A DNA stretch of 64,000 nucleotides, taken from positions 1 through 64,000 of the forward strand of contig CAJJDN010000048.1 in assembly GCA_905182985.1 (NCBI GenBank), in the 5' to 3' direction. This DNA comes from Paramecium sonneborni (Eukaryota > Ciliophora > Oligohymenophorea > Peniculida > Parameciidae). The translations under genes and the position numbers were made by a program. Below, piece by piece: positions 12,512-27,500 of the stretch. Under the pieces are notes generated by a model. It was not told the origin of the DNA, searched no databases, and saw nothing but the letters and a program-made list of their open reading frames with translations. The stretch's first letter is position 1, and each line of letters starts with the position of its first letter.

Positions 12512-12607
12512 AATTCACAAAAAAAGCTCACTTATAAAATTTTGTTTATTAAAATAATTATATAAAAAGAAATGATTCACAGATGAACAGTAGAATAATA
12601 ATCATCA

Positions 12608-13741
12608 TCATACTATTTTAAAGGAGTATTTCTTTAATTGCTCAATTCTAAAAAGAAAATTATTTCTCTATACCAAGCTTTGTTGGAAATGTATTTAATA
12701 TTACTTAACTTAAGCATTATAATCTTTATCTGCTATAAAATTCATTGAGAAAATTTCAACAGCATTTAATTTCTAATTTGCGAAATAGGGATGACTTAAT
12801 CATTCATTTGCACTAAGTCAATGTTAAGGATTAGTCTTTAGCAGTTTTAAACCTTTTAGTATTAATAAATTTTACCTAAAATCTTTTAATTCAATAAATA
12901 AAACATTTTATTTAGTATCTTCTGAATTTATTTTACATTCCTTTAAGTTTCAGTAATTTTATGTTCCTTAGTAGAGAAATCCCCCCAATTAATGTTAATG
13001 GAATATAATTCCACAAACAATGATTTCACAATCTCTACTTCATTCTTTATCTTTTTCAACTAAATCGGCAATTTTAATTTAATTAAAAACTTACTTTACT
13101 TTCTGTAATAACATTTTCTGTAATTCTCCATTTAGATAAAGATAAGGAATATCATTCTAAATTACTGGAAGTTCAAAATTTCCTCTTTTCAATTTTTGAT
13201 AATCTTATGGCTTCTAAAATAAAGTTTTTTCTGGTTTTAAATCTCTATGCATTAGACCTTTGCTAATATAATCAACTGTTAAAAGGAGATGATACATTAT
13301 CTCAAAACTTTAAATAAATATTACAATTTTAATTTTCAATCATTTTATTCTGTTTTTAAATTCTACCCCTCACATAAATTCAAAATTAAATTATACTGAT
13401 GAAAATTAACGTAATTACCTCTCCAAAACCTTCTAAGTTTCACATTCAAAACAACTCTATTGAGAAAATTTTGATAGTATTTTTTTAAAGCATTTAAAAT
13501 TTCTAGTCTGCATTATACATTATTTATTCCTTTTTAATAATCAAAGTAATGTTCTATAAGAATGTTTTGAAGGTTTTATAATTTATTAAATAGTTCCGTC
13601 TTTCTCTTATTAAATTTTCAATTTAATTACTCTTGCTTTAGTTTTTATTAATAACCAAGCGATTATCAAAAACATATAGAAATCTATTTTCTTTCCCATT
13701 AATATTTTTTCCTTTTTAGCACTAAAAGACGCACTGTTCAT
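12608..13741 (-). pseudogene. protein kinase pseudogene
   Basis: Kinase landmarks appear in the correct order on the minus strand: an alphaC/beta4-like segment (NLQNILIEHYFDY), a hinge-like segment (YNLILNLCEGQNL), the catalytic loop (LMHRDLKPEKTL), a metal-loop position reading KIADLVEKDKE, and a C-lobe end (LSANE...LSHPYF). The gene is broken. In-frame TGA codons sit at 13042-13040, at 12820-12818 (where NPQHR is expected) and at 12802-12800 (between LSANE and LSHPYF). No GT...AG intron can remove the last two. The DFG is DLV and no glycine-rich loop was found. The 5' limit is approximate. This is most simply an inactivated kinase copy, as expected after the genome duplications known in this genus. 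Confidence 0.7.
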
Positions 13742-13878
13742 AAACAATACTATGTTATTTAATAATCACTATACAATATAATATCAATTGTAAAAATAAC
13801 TTTTAAGATTGATAATATTTTAAGAAGAATCAGATAATTATAAATAATGGCATTATATTTAAATGTGATTATAATTTT

Positions 13879-16530
13879 ATGATAAAATTTAGATTTTGTA
13901 AATTTGCTTAAATCAATAACATAGCATCAATAAAGAGTAGAATAGGAGGTAGTTCAAAGACTCCAGAGTATGATTTATATCGGTCTTATTATAACAAAAC
14001 AATAGAAGATGTAAAGGAATAACCTGGAGTGACAATTGTAAGAAATGTAAATGAAGCAAAGAGAGTTATAGAAATATTAAAAAAATACAATAAATAACCT
14101 CATGCTTGGGATACAGAAACAATAGACATTGATGTAAAAAGTGAGAATCCAATAAATAGAGGTAAATTGATTTGTGCAAGTGCATTTGCTGGTCCTGAAG
14201 TAAATTTTGGAAATGGGCCAAGATTATTTATTGATAATTTTGCTTAAAATAGTGATATAATAATGTTATTTAAGGATTATTTTGAAGATGAAAAGATATT
14301 AAAAATATGGCATAATTATGGTTTTGATAGACATATAATAGGCAATCATGGAATAAATGTTTAAGGATTTTTTGGTGATACTATGCATATGGCTAGACTA
14401 TTGGATCCATCAAAATAACCACAAGAATATAGTTTAGCTAAATTATCAATAGCTCATGAAGAAGAGATAAAATAAGTAAAAACTAAAAGATTAGAATGTT
14501 TATTAAAAAAACCTAATCTAACTGAAGAAGAAAAATAAAGTCTCTAAATATTTAAAGATCATTTACTTGATATTAATTTAAAGACGAGTATGAAGTAAAT
14601 TTTTGGATAAAATAAAGAATTAAAAAATGGTGAAGTTAGCAAATTAAAAGTATATCCAAAGATTTTATAAATGCATTGCTTACCTCAATACATAAATTAA
14701 TGGATTGAATATTCTACTTTAGATTCAGAAATAACATATTTTTTATGTCTTACTTTAAAAGATTTGTTAAATAAAACAAAAATTTTTTATAATTCAAAAC
14801 CAACAGATTCAGATTATCATACTAAAAAAAATGAGTTTGGTATAAATTGTTTAGGTGATATCTATAGTAAATATTGGAATTCTTTAGGTGAAATATTGAC
14901 TGAGTTAGAAAGAGAAGGAATGTAGGTAGACATTTCTCATGTAAATAATATAAAAATCTAAGCTGAATAAGATATGAAACAATATGAATAAAATTTCATT
15001 AAATGGGTATAAACTACTTAAGAAGGAGATGTCTCATAATTTAATTGTAGTAGTACCTAATAATTATAATAATTATTCTTTGCTCCTTGTAAAAAGTAGT
15101 AAGTTAAAAAAACTCATTAGACAATAAAAGAAGATGAAGAAGATGAATATCTTTCAGACGGAAGAAAAAAATCTATTCGCAAAGAAGTTGAAGATTTATC
15201 AGAAATAAAGGCATTTTAGATTGATAATATACATTAAATTGTTAAGGAAAATTAAAGATCTCCTTTAAAATATACTGAAATGTATATTAAAGGATTAGGA
15301 ATTGCCCCTTTAAGTTATACTCCTAGTGGAATGCCATCAGCAGATTATAATGCTTTGAAGTAATTAGCTGGTGATGTAGAAAAGTAATAATATGGATTAA
15401 TTTATTAACATTTTGCAAGTAAAGGAGATCCTTAAAAGGGGATTGATGCATGTGTTGCAATTAATGATTTGCTAGAATTAAAAAGCATAGAAGTTTTATT
15501 ACACACCTTTATTATTCCATTAATTGAACTAACAGATACAAGTGGTCGAGTTCATACCAGTATCAATATTAATACAGAAACTGGTAGATTGAGTTCAAGA
15601 AATCCAAATTTATTGAATTAACCTGCATTAGAGAAAGATAGATATAAAATAAGGAAATCTTTTGTTGCAAAATAAGGATGTAAACTAATAGTAGCTGATT
15701 ACGGTTAATTAGAATTGAGAGTATTAGCACATATGACTAAATGTAAAGCTATGATTGATGCATTTCTAAAGGGGGGAGATTTTCACTCTAGAACTGTTAT
15801 TGTAATTATTTTATTAATTATCATTAAAGACTATGTTTCCTAGTATATAAGAAGAAATTGAAAAAGGAGAATTATTAATAGAATGGGATAAATCAAAAGG
15901 AAAAGCACCAGCTCCATTAGTAAAAGATAAATATGCTGCTGAAAGGAGAAAAGCTAAAGTTTTGAACTTTTCAATTGCATATGGTAAAACAGCAACAGGA
16001 TTTGCAAAAGATTGGCAATGTGATATCAAAGAAGCTTAAAAAACAATAGATGCCTGGTTTGCTTAGAGAAAAGAAGTGGTATTAACTTTATAAATTTTAG
16101 GAATAATGGTAATATAATGTTAGAATGATTGCAAAAAGCTAATTCTTCACATAAACTCTTTTAGGAAGATATAGATATTTGGAAAAATATTTTGAATAAT
16201 AAACTAGATCATATATTAATCATGGATTAAGAGCTGCCATTAATACTCCTATTTAAGGAGGAGCAGCAGATATAGTTATAGCAGCAATGGTTAAAATATA
16301 TAAAAATGAGACATTAAAAGATTTAGGTTTTAAATTACTTTTACAAGTTCATGATGAATTAATTCTAGTATCTAATTTATTCAAATATATGATAGGAAGG
16401 CCCTGAAGAAAATGCTCAAGCAGCTTTAATGATTGTTAAAGAATTAATGGAAAATCCTTTTGAAATTTAATTAGAATTACCTTTAGAAGTTGATGCTAAA
16501 ATTGGAAATAATTGGTATGAATGTAAATGA
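13879..16530 (+). CDS. POP: organellar family-A DNA polymerase (plant and protist organellar polymerase type), 857 aa
   Basis: This is a replicative polymerase with 3'-5' proofreading, expected in mitochondria. The exonuclease motifs are Exo I AWDTETIDI (about residue 77), Exo II WHNYGFDRHI and Exo III YSTLDSEI. The polymerase motifs are A VADYGQLELRVLAH (about 604), B RRKAKVLNFSIAYG (about 684) and C LLQVHDELIL (about 805). The start MIKFRFCKFAQ is basic and aromatic, like a mitochondrial targeting peptide. Introns are 15802-15829, 16079-16100 and 16368-16395, and each joins conserved blocks (for example HDELIL to EGPEENAQ). A charged, low-complexity insertion lies between the exonuclease and the fingers. 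The length and motif order fit plant and protist organellar polymerases rather than bacterial Pol I with its 5' nuclease. Confidence 0.92.
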
Positions 16531-16670
16531 TATTATTTATGTGTTTTAAATAGATATTTTATATTAAATAAAGATCATCCTAATGATTAATGATTAGTCA
16601 CTCATAAACGAAAATTGAAATTTCTTTTTTAAATATACATTTTATATAATAATAAATTTCTGGAGAATAA

Positions 16671-18757
<2,087 letters not shown>

Positions 18758-18770
18758 ATATATATATAAT

Positions 18771-19685
18771 TCACAAATTCTAAATTTTTTATGTTATCTA
18801 ATTGATTTATTTTTCGTAGTTCTTTTATTTTTAATTATTCATTTTCTTTTAAATATCAACAAGAGTAATATTCATATATTCTTTTTTGGCGTTTGCAATT
18901 ACTTCATTGATATTTTCAAAGCCTTATCCAGTTAATGATGAAACCTCTAGAACTGTAAAGTTGTTATAAAACTCTTCCAAAGTCAATACCATTTATTTAC
19001 TCAAAGTGGATAAATAGTTGTCTTTATTTTTTAAGGCTTAAGTAAATGAATCATAATCTCTAAGCCATTCTAAAGGCTTTTTTGAATCAGCTACATCACA
19101 TTTATTAAAAACAATAACCATAGGTAATTTAAATTTGTAGAAAATACTACAACTAAATAGTAAATTGCTCATAAAACTATTTGGATTTTAACATCTTGCA
19201 ATATCTATCACATAAAATAGTATGGTTGGCATAGACATAGAAAATGTTTAAGAAATTAAATTTCCAGATGCTGACCAAGTAAATACTTCAATTTAGCCTG
19301 GAGTGTCAATTATTTATATATTGGAATCAGATTTTTCAATTTTTTCAATTAATTAGTTTAATTGAAGTGAGTAAAGATTTAGAGCTGTTATAATTGCACC
19401 ATTAGGACCAAGTTTATTCCTAGGTTTAGACTTAAAGATTTATACTTAGTCATTAACTCTTTATAGTTAATTGATTTGCGAATATCTTCTTCAGGTTCGT
19501 AAGGCAAAGAATAAACAGCAGGATCAAGATTAATTAAAGTAGGCTTTTCATTTTATAATTGTTTGCTTAATTGCTAACATTTATGTTTAATTTCTAACCT
19601 AAACAAAAGTAGTTTTGCCTGTTCCTGCCATTCCAATAATAAGAATAGAGACCTTATTCTCTTTGATTTAAAATTCAATGTCCAT
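18771..19685 (-). CDS. GPN1: GPN-loop GTPase 1 (XAB1), 287 aa
   Basis: GPN1 works with GPN3 in cytoplasmic assembly and nuclear import of RNA polymerase II. The P-loop is IIGMAGTGKTTFVQ, followed by LINLDPAVYSLPYEP. The diagnostic Gly-Pro-Asn insertion is in KLGPNGAIITALN. The Walker B/G3 is IIDTPGQIEVFTWSASG and the G4 is VFNKCDV. Introns are 19574-19598 (25 nt) and 19420-19445 (26 nt); removing the second one creates the GPN motif in frame. The C-terminal tail is short and basic. The start lies 7 bp from the start of the divergent methyltransferase pseudogene. Assignment to GPN1 rather than GPN2/3 rests on the NLDPAV and SASG blocks. Confidence 0.9.
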
Positions 19686-19692
19686 AAATTAA

Positions 19693-20405
19693 ATGAATAA
19701 TAAACTTGAAAAATTAGTACAAAATTTATTTAAAGAAAGAGTTTTTAAATCTGAAATTGTCAGATAGGTTTTCTTGTCTGTAGATCGGATATATATTGTA
19801 GATGAATCAGATAAAATGTATGAATATGAAGATAACCCTTTATAATTTGTTTTAATGCTACTATTTAAGCTCCTCATATGAATGCATATTCTTTAGTATA
19901 TTCTAATTTAATTAAGGAATTGCTTAAAAATCATTTATAAAATGGAGTAATAGCACTTGATATTGATTCAGGTAGCGGATATTTATGTGTTGCAATGTTT
20001 TTGATGATGAAATCATAATAATCTAAAGGAATTGAACTGGAACATGTTCCAGAGTTAGTTATTAAATCTCTTAATAATTTAAGCATGTAAATGAGATTTC
20101 TAAAGATAGTTCTTACAATTAATTGTTAAAGGATAAGCAAATCTAAATTATAAAAGGAGATGGAAGATTAGGATATAAATAAGAAGATCCTTATCAAGTA
20201 ATATATGTTAGTGCAGCAGCAGAAACTATACTTAAAAATTAATAGATTAATTAGATAAAGGAGGGAGAATGGTCATTCCAGTTGGAAAAGGAAATCAAGT
20301 TTTTTAAGTCATCGATAAAGATGAAAATGGAAACTTAATATTTAAAATATTTTAGGAATTAGATATGTTCCTTTGACAGATTTAAACACATAAATGAATA
20401 ATTGA
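19693..20405 (+). pseudogene. protein-L-isoaspartate O-methyltransferase (PCMT) pseudogene
   Basis: The family repairs isoaspartyl damage using SAM. Recognisable blocks lie in order: VDRIYIVDES, FNATIQAPHMNAYSL, ALDIDSGSGYLCVAM with GIELEHVPELV, IIKGDGRLGYKQEDPYQVI, LDKGGRMVIPVGKG and IRYVPLTDLN. These blocks fall in different frames. Single-base shifts are needed near 19850, 20088, 20240 and 20355, and none coincides with a usable GT...AG intron. The gene therefore appears inactivated by several small indels. It is also possible that assembly errors cause one of them, but four in 700 bp is unlikely. Confidence 0.75.
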
Positions 20406-20489
20406 TAAATAATAAAATCCAAATATTATACTCATGGTTGAAAATTGTAAAAAAATGTATAAATTATTATCAAATATTTAAATATATAT

Positions 20490-21506
<1,017 letters not shown>

Positions 21507-21547
21507 TATGATGTTTTACAAAATTAAAAAAAATTTCATCAATAATA

Positions 21548-24500
21548 TCATGGCTTATATTTAAATTCAATAATGTATTTATCTTTAAACGATTACTAAA
21601 TCTATTCAGCTAATTTTCTTGCTTTTATTTAGCTTTCATATTTTAATGAATATTTTTTTGAATTTGCAAACCAGGATTTTCTAACTGGTGTGTGAAGCTT
21701 AAAATTAAGCAGTTTGTATTTTTCAAAAAATGTTATTGATTTAATTTTGTAAATCATTATCTTATCACAATGTATAGATGAATGAGACTAAATGAATTAA
21801 TTAAAAATATTACTAAAATATAAACAATTCTTGAGTCTGTAAGCACTATCTATGCTTCCTATTTTTTTTTATCTCCATCTGATATATTTAGTTGATCAAA
21901 GAAGATAATACTCTCTCCATCAATAACTTTCAATTTATACCTTCTTATAATATCAGTTCCGATTGCATGCTTAAAATTGAAAGGTATTAATTAATTGTTA
22001 TCTCCAAATATTCTTGGAGGTCTGTATCGTGTATCCATAATATGTTCTTCATATATCGCTGTATTCTTGATGCCTTCAATTATAGTGATTAAGAGATCAT
22101 ATATTCCTACAGTTGGTTTGATTATGATTCCCATAATTCCTTAATAAATTCCTAGTAGAAAACCTAAGAATCCACCATCATTTATTCCAGTAATGGGTCT
22201 TTCTAAAACTCCTATGATTGTTTAAAATAAAATCTTTCCAAAATTAGTAAATCCAATTATCAAACCTTCTCTGAAATTTTTAATTGCTCTATTTAATCTA
22301 TTACTTCTTTCAGACATATATTTTTTATCTAAAGTCATTTAATCGAGAATCTTCATAATTGTCCCAATAATTGTATTAACTGTTTTATAAACTCCTGTAA
22401 TTGAAGTATGTATCAAAGTTACTGCGCCTGTAAAGAATTTTTCTCCAACTTTATACCCACTCTTACCTGTCACCAAAGCATAAATAGGTTCATAAAACAT
22501 ATCAATTACACCAGTTCCTAAGTTTGAAATTAAAGAAACAGGATTTCCAAATATTTCAAATGATCCTAATAATTTATAAATCTATGTTAAAAATTATCTA
22601 TAAACATATTATGATTAATATACCCTTTGTAATGTTTTGATATTCTTCCTATAATTTCATTACTAGAACCAAATATATGTTGAGTCTTAAAGGCATTCAA
22701 TCTAATTTTTGCACTATCAATTGATGCTAATGTTAATCCTAAATCAGCTATTACTCCTATCGATGATGAATTCATAACATGTCCAGGAGATGATCTAAGA
22801 ATTATATTTAATATATATACTTTAACGTAAAACATATATCTATAGGTTCTAACATTAAATTTTTAAGATATATCTTACTAATACTATGTTATTTTATTTT
22901 CTTTAATTATTCTTCTTACTTCTTTTATAAAGATCCTAATCCAAATTAACTATTGCTTTGTTATTAAACATCACTATAATTACTATCCCAAATTATTGCT
23001 GCTATTAAATTGTAATACTGGATTATTTAATCCAAAATTTAATGATCAAGTCTAATCTCCAAAGTATCTGTAAACATTTGTAAAGTGTGTATATATGATA
23101 TCTTAAATTTTGATTAATTTTATTATTAATCATTCATTTAAACTTAGTTTGCTTAACCATTTGATTCATTCTTAACACTCACTCTACTTCCATTATTTAT
23201 AATATTATTTGGCTTTTTTATCTAAGATTAATCTTTTCTGTAAATGGTCAATACAAAAAATGGTTATTGATTGCCAAATATTTTTTTTTTATTAGGAGCC
23301 AATAAGACAGGAAATTATGAGTTTATTATTTAATTATTGATTATAATTAGATCTATAGATAAATTTATATGTTCTTTTATTTATTTAATTTATGGTTTTT
23401 CTGGTAAAAAATTTGTATTATCATCATCATCCTGATTTGATCTTAATTATAAATCCTTCTAAATCTCCTCTATCAAAATATATTCTGCTTAAATATTTTT
23501 AAAACAAATTTAAAGTATTTCTTTTGGAGTTTCATCAATTATAGAAATACTTACACAGTTGCTAATGGATATTTTATAACAAGTAAATTATTAACGTTAT
23601 TTATCATCATCTTCTTTTTCTGGTTCAATTTCTGATCCTTCCTTTTAAGTATCTGTTCTATCATTTGATTTATTTTAATAAAATGTTACTACTTTAGTTT
23701 GATTAGATGGTTCAATTTTTAATTCTACCATTTCAGGTTTATCAATTAAAATAGCTCTCCATAAATATTCTACCCATTGATTTGCTTCATCAACAGTTTT
23801 AGTTTAAAAATGTAAATTTTTAGATAACATTTTTTCAGGGTTAATTTTTAATACAAATTCATTATCTTTACTCTCATCAACTTTTGCTCCCTATAAATAA
23901 TATGATTCATGTTATTTCCTTTTATTAAAATATACATTAAATTTTTATTTCAGAACATTTAAGGTACAATAATATTCTTTAGGTCTATCCAAATTTTTAA
24001 TAAATATAAAACCTTATTTATACAGAAATTTCTTATTTACTAATTTTTTTCTCTTCTAAGATTAACCTGGTAAAGTAAGCGGTTAAAAATTTTAAATTTT
24101 ATCAATTTCATATTTTTCTGTTTAACCTTCAATCTCAACTTCTAAAACATGTTCTTTATCATCAATCCAATGATCCCAAGTGAATGCCACTTTTTCTCCA
24201 GGTTATAAATAAGTAGTTTCATTTCCCCCTGCAGAAAATGATATTAATTCTTATTCTTGAGTACCAATAGGTTTAGAAGCTATAACTTAATGAATACCTC
24301 TATTTATTTCGTTGTTTTACATCATTGGATTAGCCTAATTCAATTTATATTTTTATGCCTAACTAGATGGTTATTGTTTATATGTGATTTCATATTTTGT
24401 AAGATTCTCTATATAATATGGCGGAATGATAGGATCTTCTAATATAAATCTAATTAAAAGAATTAAATCATCCATCAAAGTAATATTGACCTTCTATAAC

Positions 24501-27500
24501 ATATAGAGCTACTATTACTCATTGTTATTATTATTAATAAAAGGTTTAGGAATTTTTAAAGAGATTTCCTAAACTTATAATTTAAAATATCCACTCCAAC
24601 CTGATATTAAACCAGTAGATTCTTAATAAAAAGAAATCATTGCTAAAGCAGGTTTCTTTATGTTTGACCAACTAAAATATTTCCAATCTCCTGGTTTTAA
24701 TCTTGATAGATTATTATCTCTATATTCTGTATCTACTTAAGCCATGGCTATGTTCTCTTATGTTTCATTATGGACTATAAATCTAGGAGTTATTGTAATT
24801 AATTTGCTTCTATGAAATGATCCTGGACCACTAGTAATTGCCATACCAAATTCAAATTTTCCTTTGGCATCTGCACTTGTTCTCTTTTTACCATTATTTA
24901 ATTACAATTATTCATGATCTTTCTTTAATATATCAGTTCTTCCTACTACTTCTAAAACATTACTATTTTATAAACTAACAGGATTACTCCATTTTGAAAT
25001 TTCTTAAACTTAATACTAATCATTTATTTATCCTATAGCAACTTATATTTTATTCATATTAGTGCTTGTAGCAAATTAATGTAAATTATGATATTAAGAA
25101 TGTTATTCAATTTCTTTCTTTTATTTATTTTTCTAAAATGCTTTACTAAAATTTTAATAATAAATCACATCATCTGAAAGAATATCCTAAGTTAAACCAT
25201 ATTCTCTGTATATTAATAGTTTGTTCGTTTCATTAAATATTAAATATGGACAATATAATACTAATTCTCTTGATTTAGTTGATCTTTTTTTTATTAAGAC
25301 TGTCAAATATTAATCATTGCCTTTGTATTATTTAAATTTTATTTAAAATTTATTCTCTTCTCCTAATCCAAAACCTCTATTAAATATTTTAAAAGGTTTA
25401 GTTCTAAATGAATCTTCATTTAAATTTTCATTTCCATCAAATCTTTTTTAATTCTCAATCGAAAATTGAACTTCAATATCATCATGATAATCTAATTTTT
25501 CACAATAAAAATGTTAATCTGGTTTAACTTCTAAAAAAGGTAATTATTTTTCAGATTATTATTTATTTGATGAAAAAACTCCATAATGTATATTGATATC
25601 TCTAACAGTAGCATTTGTGAATTTAAAAATAGGATAACAAATCAAATAAGTTTCATAACAAACATCATTATCTTCTTCACTTTGTTTTTACTCGCCTATT
25701 TCATTAAAATTTATCATAGCCTTTCTTTAATTAGTAATCTAATTTTTTATTTTCACACAATTAATAACAAAGTAAAAGTTGTTTCTTTTGATATTGCTTT
25801 TCATTGATGTTATAATATGATCTTATTTATAGTTTAATGAATCATGAATTTATTTAAACTCGGATTTAATTACTGGATTTGATTTTCCTTCAGATGTAAC
25901 AATTTGAGTTGCTTATTCTAAAACTTCAACAATTGAATTATCTTTATCAACTTCGAATTCTCCCAAAGATTATTAATCACATAATAATGTATCTAATTAA
26001 TAATACTTTCTTTCTAATTATTCATCTTATTAACGATTTTATATTTTCTCAGGAGTAAATCTAACTTCAGTTTTATTTTCCAAAAACTCTAATGGAACAA
26101 TATATATTTATTTAGGTTCTAATTTAACTGAAGTTGTTTCTTTCATTTAACCATTTACTTAAAAGCCTAATTCAATTGAAGTACTTAAATAATTATATAT
26201 TTTCACAGTGCTTTGTATTTAAATTTCTTTAGAACCATTCTAAGGATTGATATTAACATTGACTTGAATATAAATATTTCTCTCTTCATTTATCTTCTTT
26301 GTATCAGCTAAGAAAACACCAGTAATTTTATCGATATTAGTTTTAAATGCGTCAAAAGTACCTTTTTTACTACTATGAATATCTTGTTACTCATTTTTAT
26401 GTTATCTTATTAAAGGATAGAATTTCTTGCCAACAAAATCAAAGTTTACATACTTAATAGTTTTATAATTACTTATATTCTTTTCATTTCTTTAATATCT
26501 AAATTAACTTTTATTTTTTGTTGTACATTAAGATTAACTCATATTAGAATATTAATTTAAAGATATATATTGAGTCTACATTATCGATTTTTATAAAGTA
26601 TTTTTATTTGGTATATCTAAGATTGTTTTTTTCATGTTATTATTATGTATACTATCATTGAATTTAATTTCATCTTCTTCACCATCTCTTTCTTTTAAAT
26701 TATTTGGTTTTAACACAACTAAATTTAATAACATTTATTATTAATCTGATTTGTGTTTTCTGAAATCCTTCGTCCATAATTCTTTTTAAGTATTATAAGT
26801 CTACTCTGAATCTTCCCATATTATTTAGAATGGTTAATCCTTCTTTATGTCTCTAATTTCTAATGCATATCCACATCGATTAAATATTTTGTATGGTTCT
26901 TCATCCTCCATTTTTTTGTTATAAATCTTCAAAGCTTCCATTGCTACTTCAACCAAAGCTGGTGTGATGTTAATGTTTAATGAATTAGTATGATCTTTAA
27001 GATAATAAGGAACTTCTTCTCCTTTTAATTCCTTTTCAATATAATTTGCTATTGTTATTTTATTTGAATCTCTATCTATAGCTCTGTTTTCAGGTGGTTT
27101 TTCTATTTATGATATTGTTGTAATAGTAAATTTCCAAGGTTCAAGAAATGGTTCAAAATCCATTTTCCTTTTATTAAAATAATCTAATGAAATACAAGCC
27201 AATAAATTTAATTAAGTTTTTTTATTATCTTTGAAATCAGACATTCTCAAATTTCTTAATTCAAATTATGCAGCTCTAACTCCATCTTTATTCTTTAATA
27301 TTTAAATTTTTAGCATTTCAATATTAATTTTCTTTGTAGTAATGCAATCGTCAATAAAGGGATCTAATGGTGGTTGTTTTCTTATATATTAATATTTATT
27401 TTCAGGAGATTTCCTGGCAGAAAAGATATTTACTATTTATTATAATTCGGCTATATCCCTTATTGAAAGACTGAAATTATTTTTTAATTTTGTAGAATTA

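Noticed and set aside
19850..20360. Unusual introns rescuing the PCMT frame
   Set aside because: The shifts fall between adjacent conserved residues or where no GT...AG pair exists; a 21-nt GT...AG candidate near 19853 would delete the conserved NATIQAP block.
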